64,000 nt of DNA from Xanthomonas bromi (GCF_900092025.1 NZ_FLTX01000027.1:1-64000); one strand, 5' to 3'; positions 50,425 to 62,306 are shown, numbered from the stretch's first letter. Numbers and translations: made by a program. Notes: generated by a model not told the origin, from the letters alone.

Positions 50425-50545
50425 TGGTACATGATATCCGCGTCACAGCCAGGGCCGTCCATGTCGATTTGCCGCTGCGTGTCATCGCGTGGTTACAGCC
50501 GGCAATTAGCGTCGCCCGACCACCCAGCCACGCAGGAGTCGTTCG

Positions 50546-52090
50546 ATGCCGATTTTCGATCCCGCCCGCCGCCAGGTTCTCAAGGGCAGTGCTGCCGTCA
50601 TGGCCGCTGGCGCCCTTGGCAGCTTGAGTGCGTTGCAGTCGCGCCAGGCTCACGCCGCCGCCTCGCCGTCCACGCAGCTGGCGCCGGTGCCCAGCCGTTA
50701 CGGCCCGCTCGCCCCGGTTGCCGACCAGAGCACCGGTCTGCCGCTGCTGCAGCTGCAGCTGCCACAGGGTTTCAGCTATCGCTCGTTCGGCTGGAGCGGC
50801 GACCGCATGGACGATGGCCAGCCCTGCCCCGACCGTCACGACGGCATGGCTGTGGTCGGCCTGCGCCGACCCGACTGGCGCCCCGGCAGCGACCCGCTGC
50901 GCGGCCTGGAATACGTGTTGATCCGCAACCACGAGCGCGGCGCCGGCAGCCCGTTCCGCGCGCCGGCGATGTACGACACCGGCATCGTCAGCGGCACCCA
51001 GTCCGCCGGCGGCGGCACCACCACGCTGAGCTACGGCCGCCGCGGCTGGGGCAGCCTGGAGCCGAGCCTGGGCGGCACGCTGGTCAACTGCGCAGGCGGT
51101 CCGACCCCGTGAGGCACCTGGCTGAGCTGCGAAGAGATCAAGACCAACGCGGTCTCCAGCACCGGCCGCAAGCACGGTTACGTGTTCGAAGTGGACCCGG
51201 ACAGCCACGGCGCCACCGGTCGCCCGCTGGTGGGTCTGGGGCGTTTCAGCCACGAGAAGCGGTGGCGATCGACCCGCGCACCGGCATCGTCTACCTCACC
51301 GAGGACGACCGCAACAAGGCCGGGCTGTACCGCTTCATTCCCAACGACCGCCGTGGCCGCAACGGCTCGCTGGAAAACAGCGGGCGGTTGCAGGCCGCGC
51401 GCGTGCGTGGGCGTCGCAATGCCGACCTCACCGTGGCCAGCATTGGTCAGCAGTTCCAGCTGGAATGGGTGGATATCGCCGAGCCCGATCTGGATAGCAT
51501 CACCGCGCCGGCAGGCTTTGCCGATATCGGCGCCAACGACACCTTGAGTGGCCCATTCGCGCAGGCCTGGGCCGATGGCGCGCTGCGCATGAGCCGCGGC
51601 GAAGGCAATCTGGTACAGCTACGGCAAGATGTTCATCGTCGACACCAGCATCGGCGTGGATGCGCAGGGACGGCGCGGTTACGGCAATGGCGCGGTGTGG
51701 GTGCTGGACCTGTTCACCCAGCGGCTGAGCGCGCTGTTCGTCAGCGGCAATCAGCTGGCCGCGCACAACCCGGACAACGTGACGGTGAATGCGCGCGGCG
51801 GTGTGGTGTTGTGCGAAGACGGCGGCGAAAGCCCGGACGAGTACGGCCTCGGCGCGCGTCTGCTCAGGCTGACCCGCAACGGCGAATCGTTCTACCTGGC
51901 CAAGAACAACGTGCAGCTGACCTCGCAGCAGATTGCCGATGCAGGCAAAACCATTGCCGAGGGCGATTACCGCGACACGGAGTTCTGCGGCGCCTGTTGG
52001 GACCCGTTGGCACGTACCTTGTTCGTCAACATCCAGACGCCGGGCATTACCCTGGCCATCACCGGACCGTGGGAACGCGGGCCGCTGTAA
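50546..52090 (+). pseudogene. phoX: PhoX-type alkaline phosphatase (DUF839), three lesions
   Basis: A phoX remnant beginning at ATG 50546 with an AGGAG site and a Tat-type signal (ARRQVLKGSAAVMAAGAL). The conserved order is readable across three frames: HDGMAVVGL, VLIRNHERG, TTTLSY, GGTLVNCAGGPTP, LSCEE, GRFSHE, AVAIDPRTGIVYLTEDD, GRNGSLENSG, MFIVDTS, DNVTVNARGGVVLCEDGGESPDEYG, EFCGACWDPLARTLFVNIQTPG. Lesion 1: TGA at 51110-51112 where the family has Trp (TGG). Lesion 2: a GA duplication at 51254-51257 shifts the frame. Lesion 3: a two-base loss near 51611-51614 (family WYSYGK). Full length would be about 515 residues. Three independent lesions make a real pseudogene likely. Confidence 0.92.
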
Positions 52091-52112
52091 GCGGTGCGCT
52101 GGAGATGCGTGG

Positions 52113-52142
52113 TCGTGGCCGGTCGTGAGTGTCCGGCCACGA
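52113..52142 (+). terminator. Strong hairpin after phoX
   Basis: Perfect ten-base arms TCGTGGCCGG and CCGGCCACGA around a ten-base loop, followed by TTT. Its arms resemble the CGGCC/GGCCG palindromes of the repeat at 34717-34872. A weaker GCCGG/CCGGC repeat follows at 52146-52162. Confidence 0.65.
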
Positions 52143-52333
52143 TTTGCCGGTCGTTGGCCGGCAGTCGTTTTCGGCCTGGTCGCTGGCCGGCGCCGCTGAG
52201 ATGGCCGTTGTGCGCCTGTCTTTATGGGCGTGTAGAAAAACAGCGATGCCGGACAAACCAGATGTTGCGTCCGGCATCGATCAAGTGATCGGCAGCATCG
52301 GCTTACTTGCGCCGGTTGGCGAATGCGCGTGGG

Positions 52334-53476
52334 TCAGAACCAGGGCGCGCCGGGCATGCCCGCCATGGTGGCCTGCAATTTGAGCCAGCGCTTGACCGCT
52401 GGCGCATCGCGTAGTGCATCCACCATCCGTCGCTCATGCCGCACCTCGTCGAGATCCCGGGCGACATCGCGTTTGTAGCGGGTCAGTAATGCATCCAGCC
52501 GCTCAGGCTTGGGCTGGGTCGGCAGATCCAGATCGTAGGTGTAGCAGAACTCCATCGCGTGCTGAGCGAGCTGGTCTTTGAGTTCCTTGCACTGCCGGTC
52601 GAGCTCGCGGTTGTATTCCTGCAGGCGCACCGGGTTGATCGCATCCACGCCCTTTGCATCCAGCAGACCGATCTCGGCCTGCAGTTCGAGCAGGCCAAGC
52701 AGATCGTTGGACTTGTAGGCCGCATTGAGGCGCTGCATGAGCGCGGTGCGGGTGCTGTGATCGTCCGCGTCGGCCGCCCGATCCGGGTGCAGGCCGCTGG
52801 CAAGTTTGCGATACAGCTCGCGCAGCGGAGGCGGTTCGGTCGACACCGTCGCGGCTTTCTTGGCCGAGCGACGACGCGTGGCGCTATGTTGCTGCTCGGC
52901 CTGGGCGCGGGCGTGTTCGGTCTGTGCCTGTGCCTGCTCCAGACGCGCGTTGACCCGCTCGAAGAGTTCTTCGGGCGAATCCACACCAGCCACCTCGTCG
53001 GAATCCAATCCATACAACTCGCCGATGACGTGTTTCATCATTTCATCGGATTCGGCGATCTCTTCGTCGTAGCCGATTTCGCTGTGCCGCTCGTAGAGGG
53101 GCTTGAGTTCGACATGACCGGCTTCGATCAACGGACCAGCCAGCTCGCAGATCTCATCCGACAAGCGGTGACGATCGGCCTTGCTCAACTTCACCGAGGC
53201 ATAGACGCGGTCCAGCGCGTGGATCTGCTCGATCTCCAGCGCGCGCTGCTGCTCGAACAGCGGCAGCACCTCGGCGTGATAGCGAGCATGCCAGCGCTCG
53301 ACGGCATCGCGCCAGGCATGCAGCTGCGCGCGATGTTGCTGCAGATCGCGCAACAGGCGGTCGAAGCGCTTGCGCGCAGGCGACAGCGTATCGGCGTTAC
53401 CCGGTTGCCGGCTCAGTTGTCGAAGCACCTGTGAAGCCGGCGCTTCGGAAACAGAAACAGCGGGCTTTCTGGGCAT
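52334..53476 (-). CDS. J-domain-like coiled-coil protein, function unknown
   Basis: 380 residues. Residues 32-200 are highly charged and helical (long stretches of Arg/Glu/Gln such as RLEQAQAQTEHARAQAEQQ), consistent with coiled coil. Around residues 218-268 lies a J-domain-like segment LRELYRKLASGLHPDRAADADD...LMQRLNAAYKSNDLLGLLEL with the HPD tripeptide at 230-232 needed to stimulate Hsp70. The remainder is again helical. The J motif in the middle of a coiled coil is unusual compared with DnaJ itself. It ends 9 bases upstream of rsfS transcriptionally (gap 53477-53485), so it is co-transcribed with the rsfS-nadD set. A DnaK cochaperone role is inference. Confidence 0.75.
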   Translation of the reverse strand: MPRKPAVSVSEAPASQVLRQLSRQPGNADTLSPARKRFDRLLRDLQQHRAQLHAWRDAVERWHARYHAEVLPLFEQQRALEIEQIHALDRVYASVKLSKADRHRLSDEICELAGPLIEAGHVELKPLYERHSEIGYDEEIAESDEMMKHVIGELYGLDSDEVAGVDSPEELFERVNARLEQAQAQTEHARAQAEQQHSATRRRSAKKAATVSTEPPPLRELYRKLASGLHPDRAADADDHSTRTALMQRLNAAYKSNDLLGLLELQAEIGLLDAKGVDAINPVRLQEYNRELDRQCKELKDQLAQHAMEFCYTYDLDLPTQPKPERLDALLTRYKRDVARDLDEVRHERRMVDALRDAPAVKRWLKLQATMAGMPGAPWF

Positions 53477-53485
53477 TGCGGTGCA

Positions 53486-53896
53486 CTACTCGGCGTCGGC
53501 AGAGAGGTCTTCGTCAGGGCGTTGGTCGCCCACCGTCCACAAGCGCTCCAGTGCATAGAACTCACGCACGCGCGGCAGCATCACATGCACCACCACATCG
53601 CCCAGGTCGACCAGCACCCACTCGGCTTCCCGCTCGCCTTCCACGCCCAGCGGCATCACGTCCAGACGCTTGGCGAACTTGACCACTTCGTCGGCGATCG
53701 ATTTGACGTGGCGGGTCGAGGTACCCGACACCACCACCATGTAGTCGCACACGCTGGACTTGCCGCGCACATCGATCTCGACCACGTCCTTGGCTTTCAG
53801 TTCTTCGACAGCCTCGCGCACGGTGGCCAGCAGGGCCGGCACGGACGGCGGCGGGTTCGGAAGGGAGGTCTTGATGACTTGGGCTTGGCTGGTCAA
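53486..53896 (-). CDS. rsfS: Ribosomal silencing factor
   Basis: 136 residues, Iojap family. VEELKAKDVVEIDVRGKSSVCDYMVVVSGTSTRHVKSIADEVVKFAK is the conserved core, then WVLVDLGDVVVHVMLPRVREFYALERLW. Binds uL14 on the 50S subunit and blocks subunit joining in starvation. Usual partner rlmH lies 3 kb downstream, split off by the J-like gene and phoX. Confidence 0.95.
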   Translation of the reverse strand: MTSQAQVIKTSLPNPPPSVPALLATVREAVEELKAKDVVEIDVRGKSSVCDYMVVVSGTSTRHVKSIADEVVKFAKRLDVMPLGVEGEREAEWVLVDLGDVVVHVMLPRVREFYALERLWTVGDQRPDEDLSADAE

Positions 53897-53952
53897 AGCG
53901 GCAACTCGATGGAATTGGCGTGAATTATAGGCCGGTCCGGGCGGACGCGTGT

Positions 53953-54861
53953 TCAGCTAGCCGGGCGGGCACTGCGGTACAAGCCTTCGCGCTGGATCAA
54001 TTCGGCCACCGGCGGCGGCACAAGTGCCTGCCACGCAGCATCGCTGGCGATACGCGAACGCACCGCACTGGCCGATTCGCCGCGCAGTGGCTGATGCAGC
54101 AGATACAGTCGGCCCGCCGGCGCGGCAAGCAGGTCGTCCGCGCTGGAAACCCAGCGGCCCTGCGCGGCCGCGGCCAGCTGCGGTGCGTCGGCCAGTTCCA
54201 ATGGGGTGCCCGGTCGCGCGGCCACCACGAAGTGCGCTAGCCCGAACAACGCCTCCCACGCATGCCAATGGTCTAGCCCGACGAAGGCGTCGGCGCCGAG
54301 CAACCAAGCGATCGGCTTGGCGGGTCCAAGCTCGGCACGCAGCTCGCGCAAGGTATCGACGGTGTAGGACGGCGCATCGCTATGCGCGGCGCGCTGCAGT
54401 TCGCGGGTATCCAGTTGCAGCCCTGGATCGTCGGCAAGCGCCAGCTGCAGCATCTGCGCCCGCTGCGCAGCTGTGGCACCGGGCGCCGGACGATGCGGCG
54501 GGTCGGCGGCTGGCACCAGGTGCACGCGCGCACCGAGTTCATCGCACGCCGCGCAGGCGATGGCCAGATGACCTAGATGAATCGGGTCGAAGGTGCCGCC
54601 GTAGTAGAGATGGAGCCTGGAATCGGGAATCGGGAATCGGGAATCGGGATGGATTCGGGATTCGGAATTCGGAATTCGGGATTCGGAAAGAAGCGGGCGT
54701 GACGCGACGGGCTGGGCGGGCCTGGCCGGTGACGTCGTAGAGGAGCTGATGGGACCTGCCGGCTGTGCGCTTGGGTCTGCCGTGGTGCCGGCTCGGGGCT
54801 TCGGCTCCCGCTCTCCGGTGCCGGCGCCCTGCTGTGTGGTTCCGGCATCCCGCGCGGTCAC
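53953..54861 (-). CDS. nadD: Nicotinate-nucleotide adenylyltransferase, start site obscured by a repeat
   Basis: The catalytic core begins LHLYYGGTFDPIHLGHLAIACAACDELGARVHLVPAADPPHRP and continues through SYTVDTLRELRAELG and AWLLGADAFVGLDHWHAWEALFGLAHFVVAARPGTPLEL to the ISSTxI-like RGESASAVRSRIA; HLGH is the nucleotidyl-transferase motif. Family proteins start within about ten residues of LYYGG. Here no ATG, GTG or TTG lies in frame near that point: the upstream 50 bases are a heptamer array coding SESRIPNSESRIHPDSRFPIPDSR. The nearest in-frame start is GTG 54861, overlapping the holA stop (GTGA), giving 302 residues with an extra N-terminus of about 84. A non-standard ATT or ATC start inside the array is the alternative. 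NadD is essential, so some start must work. Confidence 0.85.
   Translation of the reverse strand: MTARDAGTTQQGAGTGEREPKPRAGTTADPSAQPAGPISSSTTSPARPAQPVASRPLLSESRIPNSESRIHPDSRFPIPDSRLHLYYGGTFDPIHLGHLAIACAACDELGARVHLVPAADPPHRPAPGATAAQRAQMLQLALADDPGLQLDTRELQRAAHSDAPSYTVDTLRELRAELGPAKPIAWLLGADAFVGLDHWHAWEALFGLAHFVVAARPGTPLELADAPQLAAAAQGRWVSSADDLLAAPAGRLYLLHQPLRGESASAVRSRIASDAAWQALVPPPVAELIQREGLYRSARPAS
54618..54688. repeat. Largest GGGAATC heptamer array, in the nadD 5' region
   Basis: On the plus strand: four successive GGGAATC-type units, a GGGATGG unit, then GGGATTC and GGAATTC units. Seven to nine copies in all. It replaces the region where the nadD start codon is expected and is read in frame as Arg/Ser/Pro/Asp-rich protein. 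Confidence 0.88.
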
Positions 54862-55886
54862 GCCAGCAATCTCACCGCACGGGCTTCGGCCACCGCCACC
54901 AGCAGGCGTTCCAGACCAACCCAGGCATCGCCGTCGGCGCGGCCCTTGGCCATGCGATCGACCAGCCCGGCTTCGGCGACGAAGCGTTCCCAGCGGCGCG
55001 GTTCGGGGTGACGTTGCAGCGCACGCTTGAACGGCGCCTGGCGCGATTCCCACAGCCCCTGCGCCTTCATTTCGGCAGCCAGATTGCCGCCGTTGGCCTG
55101 CACCTTTGCCAATGACGCAGTGCGCAGCAGTTCCTTGATCAGGATCGGCATCAGCGCGGCGACCGCCTCGCCTTCGGCGCGCAGGCCGGCGAGCATGCGG
55201 ATCACCGCGGCCGGCTGCCCGGAGAAGGTGGTTTCGGCCAGCCGGAACACGTCGTAGCGCGCGGCGTCGGCCACCAGCGATTCCATCGTCTCCAGATCCA
55301 GCGTCTTGCCGTCGGCCAGCAGGACGAGCTTGTCGATCTCCTGCGCGGCGGCCAGCAGGTTGCCTTCCACCCGCTCGGCCAGGCGCTGCACCGCGGCCGC
55401 GTCGGCGCGCAGGCCCTGGGCGCGCAGGCGGCGCTCGATCCAGTCGGACAGTTCATGTGGCTTGATCGCCCAGGCCACGGCAATGGTGCCGATGCGACCG
55501 ACGGCCTCGGCCCACTTGCCCTGATGCGCCTTGCTCCAGTCGTTGGCGGTGATCAGCAGCACCACGTCCGGCGGCGGGTTGGCGCAAAAGCGGGTGATGA
55601 CCTCGGCGCCGTCCTTGCCGGGCTTGCCGCTGGGCAGGCGGACTTCGACCAGGCGGCGCGGGCTGAACAGGCTGGGCGCATTGAAGCTGGCGTCGAGCTG
55701 ATCCCAGTCGAAATCGCGGCCATCGGCATCGAACACTTCGCGCTCACCGATCCCTTCGGCGCGCGCGCGCGCGCGCACCGCATCGGCGGCCTCAAGCACA
55801 CGCAAGGTCTCGGGGCCGGCAATCAGATAGGCCGGCTGCAACGGCTGGTTGGACTGGCCGGCCAGCTGCTCGGGGCGAAGTTCCAT
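54858..55886 (-). CDS. holA: DNA polymerase III delta subunit
   Basis: 342 residues. MELRPEQLAGQSNQPLQPAYLIAGPETLRVLEAADAVRARA is the start, with the clamp-loader AAA+-like fold (PPPDVVLLITANDWSKAHQGKW; LAAAQEIDKLVLLADG; RMLAGLRAEGEAVAALMPILIKELLRTASL). It opens the beta clamp. A GC dinucleotide run at 55757-55777 codes for the RARARA stretch and is a possible slippage site. 21-base gap from lptE. Confidence 0.95.
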   Translation of the reverse strand: MELRPEQLAGQSNQPLQPAYLIAGPETLRVLEAADAVRARARAEGIGEREVFDADGRDFDWDQLDASFNAPSLFSPRRLVEVRLPSGKPGKDGAEVITRFCANPPPDVVLLITANDWSKAHQGKWAEAVGRIGTIAVAWAIKPHELSDWIERRLRAQGLRADAAAVQRLAERVEGNLLAAAQEIDKLVLLADGKTLDLETMESLVADAARYDVFRLAETTFSGQPAAVIRMLAGLRAEGEAVAALMPILIKELLRTASLAKVQANGGNLAAEMKAQGLWESRQAPFKRALQRHPEPRRWERFVAEAGLVDRMAKGRADGDAWVGLERLLVAVAEARAVRLLA

Positions 55887-55907
55887 GATCGAAAAAGCGG
55901 GTGCGGC

Positions 55908-56552
55908 TTACTTGCCCGAGGTCGGCGCCGGCGGCAACGAAGCCGGCACGCTGGAGTCTGGCGTCGTAGCGGGCTGCGCCGGCGGCGTCGTGGCCGGCGG
56001 CAAGGGCGCGGTCGGCGTGCTTTCCAGGCTCTCGCCGCGCTTTATGCGCGCACGCACCACACTGTCGATACGGCGCAGGATCGAGGCCGACATGTCCTTG
56101 CGCAGTTCGTCGGCCAGGATCTCGCGCTCGGTCGCAGTACCGGTGGCGTCCACCGGCGGCGACACGTAATCGCGCGACAGCTCGATCACCTGCTGCGGCA
56201 CCAGCACCGCGCCGTTGGCGGTCGTGACCGTAAAGATGGCGGCGTAGCGCAGGCTGTATTCCTGCGCGCGGCCCTGGCTGTCGATGGCGATCGGCAGATC
56301 GCCCCAGCGCTCGGACAATACCTGCACCTGCGCGAAGCCGGTCTTGGCGTCTTCATCGGCCAGCGTGGCGCCGGACGCTTTGAGACCACGCCGCAACAGC
56401 TTGGCAAGTTCGCTGTACTGCACGGCAGACTGCACCTTCACTGCCGGTGTGTCGGGCGGCAACGCCAGCGAATTGCGCAGATGGAACCCGCAGGCGGTGA
56501 GGCTCGAGACGAGCACGAGGGACGCAGCGAAGGCAGTAGGAAATCGAATCAT
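55908..56552 (-). CDS. lptE: LPS assembly lipoprotein LptE
   Basis: 214 residues from ATG 56552. Lipobox LTAC with Cys21, then GFHLRNSLALPPDTPAVKVQ, the LptE start block, and LSRDYVSPPVDATGTATEREILADELRKDMSASILRRIDS. The C-terminal 40 residues are Thr/Pro/Ala-rich, a tail longer than in E. coli. Plugs the LptD translocon in the outer membrane. Order leuS-lptE-holA-nadD is the standard one. Confidence 0.94.
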   Translation of the reverse strand: MIRFPTAFAASLVLVSSLTACGFHLRNSLALPPDTPAVKVQSAVQYSELAKLLRRGLKASGATLADEDAKTGFAQVQVLSERWGDLPIAIDSQGRAQEYSLRYAAIFTVTTANGAVLVPQQVIELSRDYVSPPVDATGTATEREILADELRKDMSASILRRIDSVVRARIKRGESLESTPTAPLPPATTPPAQPATTPDSSVPASLPPAPTSGK

Positions 56553-56926
56553 GGGCACAGTCTGGATGAGCGCCCCGGCGGCGGCAACAGGCGGCTAGCC
56601 TGCCCGACACCGCGTGAACGGGGCTTGAGAGGGCGCCGCAAAAAACTGCGGCGCCCCAGGAATGACAAACGCGTGGCCACGCGCCAGTGAAACGAACGAC
56701 CGGGAACCATTGCGCAAACTCCACCCACGCCTCGCCACGCGCCGGTGAACCGACAAACCGAACCGCCGCAATGTGCCGCCAGCCGCAGCGGCAACGTCGC
56801 TGATGCGTGGCTGCGCGCTGGCGCAAGCAATTGCGGAGAAACGCCGTAGTCACCCGCTCGCAACTCCCGGCGCCGATCCGACGCACTGCCCGGACCGGAG
56901 AAGACACGCCGACGCACCAGCAACGC
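56553..56926. other. Gene-less stretch between leuS and lptE
   Basis: About 370 bases; in most relatives these genes nearly touch. A hairpin GGCGCCGC...GCGGCGCC (56632-56656) with an A-rich loop and an imperfect direct repeat CACGCGCC(A/G)GTGAA (near 56675 and 56736) are the only structure seen. Confidence 0.5.
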
Positions 56927-59641
<2,715 letters not shown>

Positions 59642-60253
59642 TCAGCCGGGCGCTCTGGCCGGCCAGCGCCAGGCGGCCACCGCCAGCCAGCCGACCCAGG
59701 CCAGAAACGCCAGGCGCTGCGCGATGGCCTGCCGCAACAGGCCGGGCGGGCCGAATGCCAGCACCGCCACCAGCAGGCCAGCGGCCAGGCTCAGCCAGGC
59801 CAGCGCGCGGGTCTCGGGGGCATTGAGCAGCGCCGCGGCAATCAACAGCATGCCCGGCACAAACGCCACCGCCCACAGCAACCAGGCCGTGGCATGGGCC
59901 TGGCTGGCGCGGCCGTCCAGATCGGTGGGGTCCAGCGGCAGCATGCCCATGCCGACGAAGGCCAGTCCGGCCAGCACGATCAGTTGACCGCCCACGCGCA
60001 GGCTCCAGCCGGCCTTGGGTGGCATGCGGGCCAGCAGGCTGACGCCGGTGAGCATGCCCAGCGCACCGACCAGCACAAACGCCAGCAGGTTGAAGCCAAG
60101 CGCGTGCGGCACGCCTTGCGCGCCCAGCAGCGCGACCGGGTGGCCAGCCTGCAGATAGCCCGGCAGCATGGCGCCGAACCCCGCCACCGCCAGCACGAAC
60201 ACGGTTGCCGCGATCAGCCCCAGGTAGCGCTGCGCGCCGTCGGTGGTTGCCAT
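59642..60253 (-). CDS. DUF998 family membrane protein
   Basis: 203 residues with six hydrophobic segments. A GGAGGAAGG site just before ATG 60253 supports the start. LGLIAATVFVLAVAGFGAMLPGYLQAGHPVALLGAQGVPHALGFNLLAFVLVGALGML and GWSLRVGGQLIVLAGLAFVGMGMLPLDPTDLDGRASQAHATAWLLW match the DUF998 pattern (HATAWLLW motif). Function unknown. Located 72 bases upstream of leuS on the same strand. Confidence 0.85.
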   Translation of the reverse strand: MATTDGAQRYLGLIAATVFVLAVAGFGAMLPGYLQAGHPVALLGAQGVPHALGFNLLAFVLVGALGMLTGVSLLARMPPKAGWSLRVGGQLIVLAGLAFVGMGMLPLDPTDLDGRASQAHATAWLLWAVAFVPGMLLIAAALLNAPETRALAWLSLAAGLLVAVLAFGPPGLLRQAIAQRLAFLAWVGWLAVAAWRWPARAPG

Positions 60254-60458
60254 TGCCTTCCTCCAACACGGGGCGCCGTGCGCCGCCAGAACGCGGCATT
60301 GTCGGGCGCGGCGGGCGTGGCGTGAACCCCTGCCGCTGCCAGAGCAGTGCTGCACACGGCCACGCCGGGCGCCGGAACGCGTCATTGCGGCTAGGCTTGT
60401 GTCAGCCGGGTTTGCCACCATTACGTTTCACTCTTGCCGTCACCCCATCAGGAAGCCC

Positions 60459-61319
60459 ATGTCCGACAAGCCGCATGTATTCGATGTCACCACCGACACC
60501 TTCGAGACCGAGGTCCTGCAGAAATCGTTGACGACACCGGTGCTGGTGGACTTCTGGGCCACCTGGTGCGGGCCGTGCAAATCGTTGACGCCGATCCTGG
60601 AAAAGCTGGCAGGCGAGTACCACGGCGCCTTCGAGCTGGCCAAGGTCGATGTGGACAAGGAACAGCAGATCGCCGCGGCCTTCCAGATCCGCTCGGTGCC
60701 GACGGTGTTCCTGGTCAAGGGCGGCGAGATCGTCGATGGCTTCCCCGGCGCGATGCCGGAAGGCAAGGTGCGCGAATTCCTGACCCAGCACGGCGTGTTG
60801 CCGGCCGAGCCGCAAGTGGCCGAAGAGCTGCCGCCCGAGGCGCCACTGGACCCGCAGGCCCAGGCCGCCGCGCTGCGCGAAGCCATCGCCGCCGAGCCGG
60901 ACAAGGACGAGCTCAAGCTGGATCTGGCGCTGGCCCTGCTCAAGACCGGCGACACCGCCGAAGCCGAGCAACTGATCGATGCCCTGCCCGCCAATCTGGC
61001 CACCGACGACCGTGCGGTGCGCGCCAAGGCCCGCCTCAGCTTTGCCAATGTGCTCAAGGACGCCCCGGATGCGAACGCATTGCAGGCCAGCGTGGACGCC
61101 AACGGCGCCGATCTGCGCGCGCGCCACTTGCTGGGCGTGCGCCATCTGCTCGACGGTAACGACGAAGCGGCGTTGGAACAGTTCCTGGAAATGCTGCGCC
61201 AGGATCGCGCCTTCGACGAGAACCTGCCGCGCCGCAGCCTGATCGACGCGTTTCGCGTCATCGAAGACGAAGACCTGGTTGGTCGCTACCGCCGCAAGAT
61301 GTCGGCGCTGGTGTTTTAA
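60459..61319 (+). CDS. Thioredoxin-TPR cochaperone (YbbN/CnoX type)
   Basis: 286 residues from ATG 60459 with an AGGA site upstream. Residues 1-115 are a thioredoxin domain with WCGPC (Cys37/Cys40), so unlike E. coli YbbN (which has SQHC) it keeps a canonical redox pair. Residues 150-285 form a TPR-like region (AALREAIAAEPDKDELKLDLALALLKTGDTAEAEQLIDALPA) with the co-chaperonin end DEDLVGRYRRKMSALVF. Expected to hold unfolded proteins for GroEL/DnaK and reduce disulfides in the cytoplasm. Confidence 0.92.
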   Translation: MSDKPHVFDVTTDTFETEVLQKSLTTPVLVDFWATWCGPCKSLTPILEKLAGEYHGAFELAKVDVDKEQQIAAAFQIRSVPTVFLVKGGEIVDGFPGAMPEGKVREFLTQHGVLPAEPQVAEELPPEAPLDPQAQAAALREAIAAEPDKDELKLDLALALLKTGDTAEAEQLIDALPANLATDDRAVRAKARLSFANVLKDAPDANALQASVDANGADLRARHLLGVRHLLDGNDEAALEQFLEMLRQDRAFDENLPRRSLIDAFRVIEDEDLVGRYRRKMSALVF

Positions 61320-61381
61320 GCGCCAGCGTAGACGCCTGAACCAGGCTACATCGGGCGCTCATGCGATCGCAATGCGCATCG

Positions 61382-61419
61382 AACACAACGCGCCGGGTCT
61401 CTGCCCGGCGCGTTGTGTT
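61382..61419 (+). terminator. Terminator-like perfect hairpin
   Basis: Sixteen-base perfect arms (AACACAACGCGCCGGG and its complement) around a six-base loop, 62 bases after the thioredoxin-TPR stop. The lower stem supplies the A- and T-rich sides. Confidence 0.75.
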
Positions 61420-61581
61420 GGGGCATGCGAGGCTTCGGCACGCGGATGACCGATATCGGCGACGCCGATCCGCAGTGAAGAGCAACGACTAACGCTCTCT
61501 CAAACATGGCCGGCGTGGCGCTTATCCGTACGCATGCGACTGTTATGCTGAGCTGCCTCCCCGCCAAGGAAACAGGCCCGT

Positions 61582-62031
61582 ATGCGCGCATCGCTGTTCA
61601 AGTTAGGCCTCAATCTGTGGCCGCCGTTTCTGTTCGCCGGCATCCACGTCACCGTGCTATCGGCCGACTACCGCTTCGCGCGGGTGGAACTGCGGCAGCG
61701 TCCGTGGAATCGCAACTACGTCGGCACCCATTTCGGCGGCAGTCTGTTCGCGATGACCGACCCGTTCTGGATGCTGCTGACCATGCACAACCTCGGCCGG
61801 GATTATTATGTGTGGGACAAGGCCGGCAGCATCGAGTTTGTCAAACCCGGGCGCGGCACGGTGACGGCGGATTTCGTCATCGACGACAGCGTGCTGGCGC
61901 AATTGCGCGAGGCCACGGCAGACGGCGAGAAACATCTGCGCTGGTTCGAGAACGACGTGCACAACCGAGACGGCGAGGTGGTTGCACGCGTGCGCAAGCA
62001 GCTTTACGTCAAGCGCAAACCTGCGCGTTGA
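61582..62031 (+). CDS. DUF4442 hot-dog domain protein
   Basis: 149 residues, with AAGGAAA upstream. LGLNLWPPFLFAGIHVTVLSADYRFARVELRQRPWNRNYVGTHFGGSLFAMTDPFWMLLTMHNLG is the DUF4442 signature (PaaI/YiiD-like hot-dog fold), followed by EFVKPGRGTVTADFVIDDSVLAQLR. A thioesterase-like fold; catalytic activity not shown for most members. Confidence 0.9.
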   Translation: MRASLFKLGLNLWPPFLFAGIHVTVLSADYRFARVELRQRPWNRNYVGTHFGGSLFAMTDPFWMLLTMHNLGRDYYVWDKAGSIEFVKPGRGTVTADFVIDDSVLAQLREATADGEKHLRWFENDVHNRDGEVVARVRKQLYVKRKPAR

Positions 62032-62306
62032 TGGCGATATCGTCGCTGCGTTGGCTTACCGATTCTGCGGCCGCAGAATCGGTTGAGCGCGCGTCCGCGT
62101 AATGTAAGCGCAGTGTCTGCATCGCAGCGACAACGCTGACCAGATAGTGCGCGCTGCGTTCGAAGGCTGCGGCCTGCCAACCACATGTCTTGGCATTCCG
62201 ACATGCCGCAGGCGCATGACGTCGGCGTCATGCGCCGAGCACGCATGCTTTGCGTCCGGGCGCGTGGTCGGCAAGAATCGCAGACACCTCCCTGCTGGCT
62301 GCCTTC

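Noticed and set aside
53477..53485. Break between the J-like gene and rsfS as a separate promoter
   Set aside because: A 9-base gap is too short; co-transcription is more likely.
54618..54688. CRISPR-like repeat
   Set aside because: The units are seven bases long with no spacers and no cas genes nearby, so it is a simple heptamer array.
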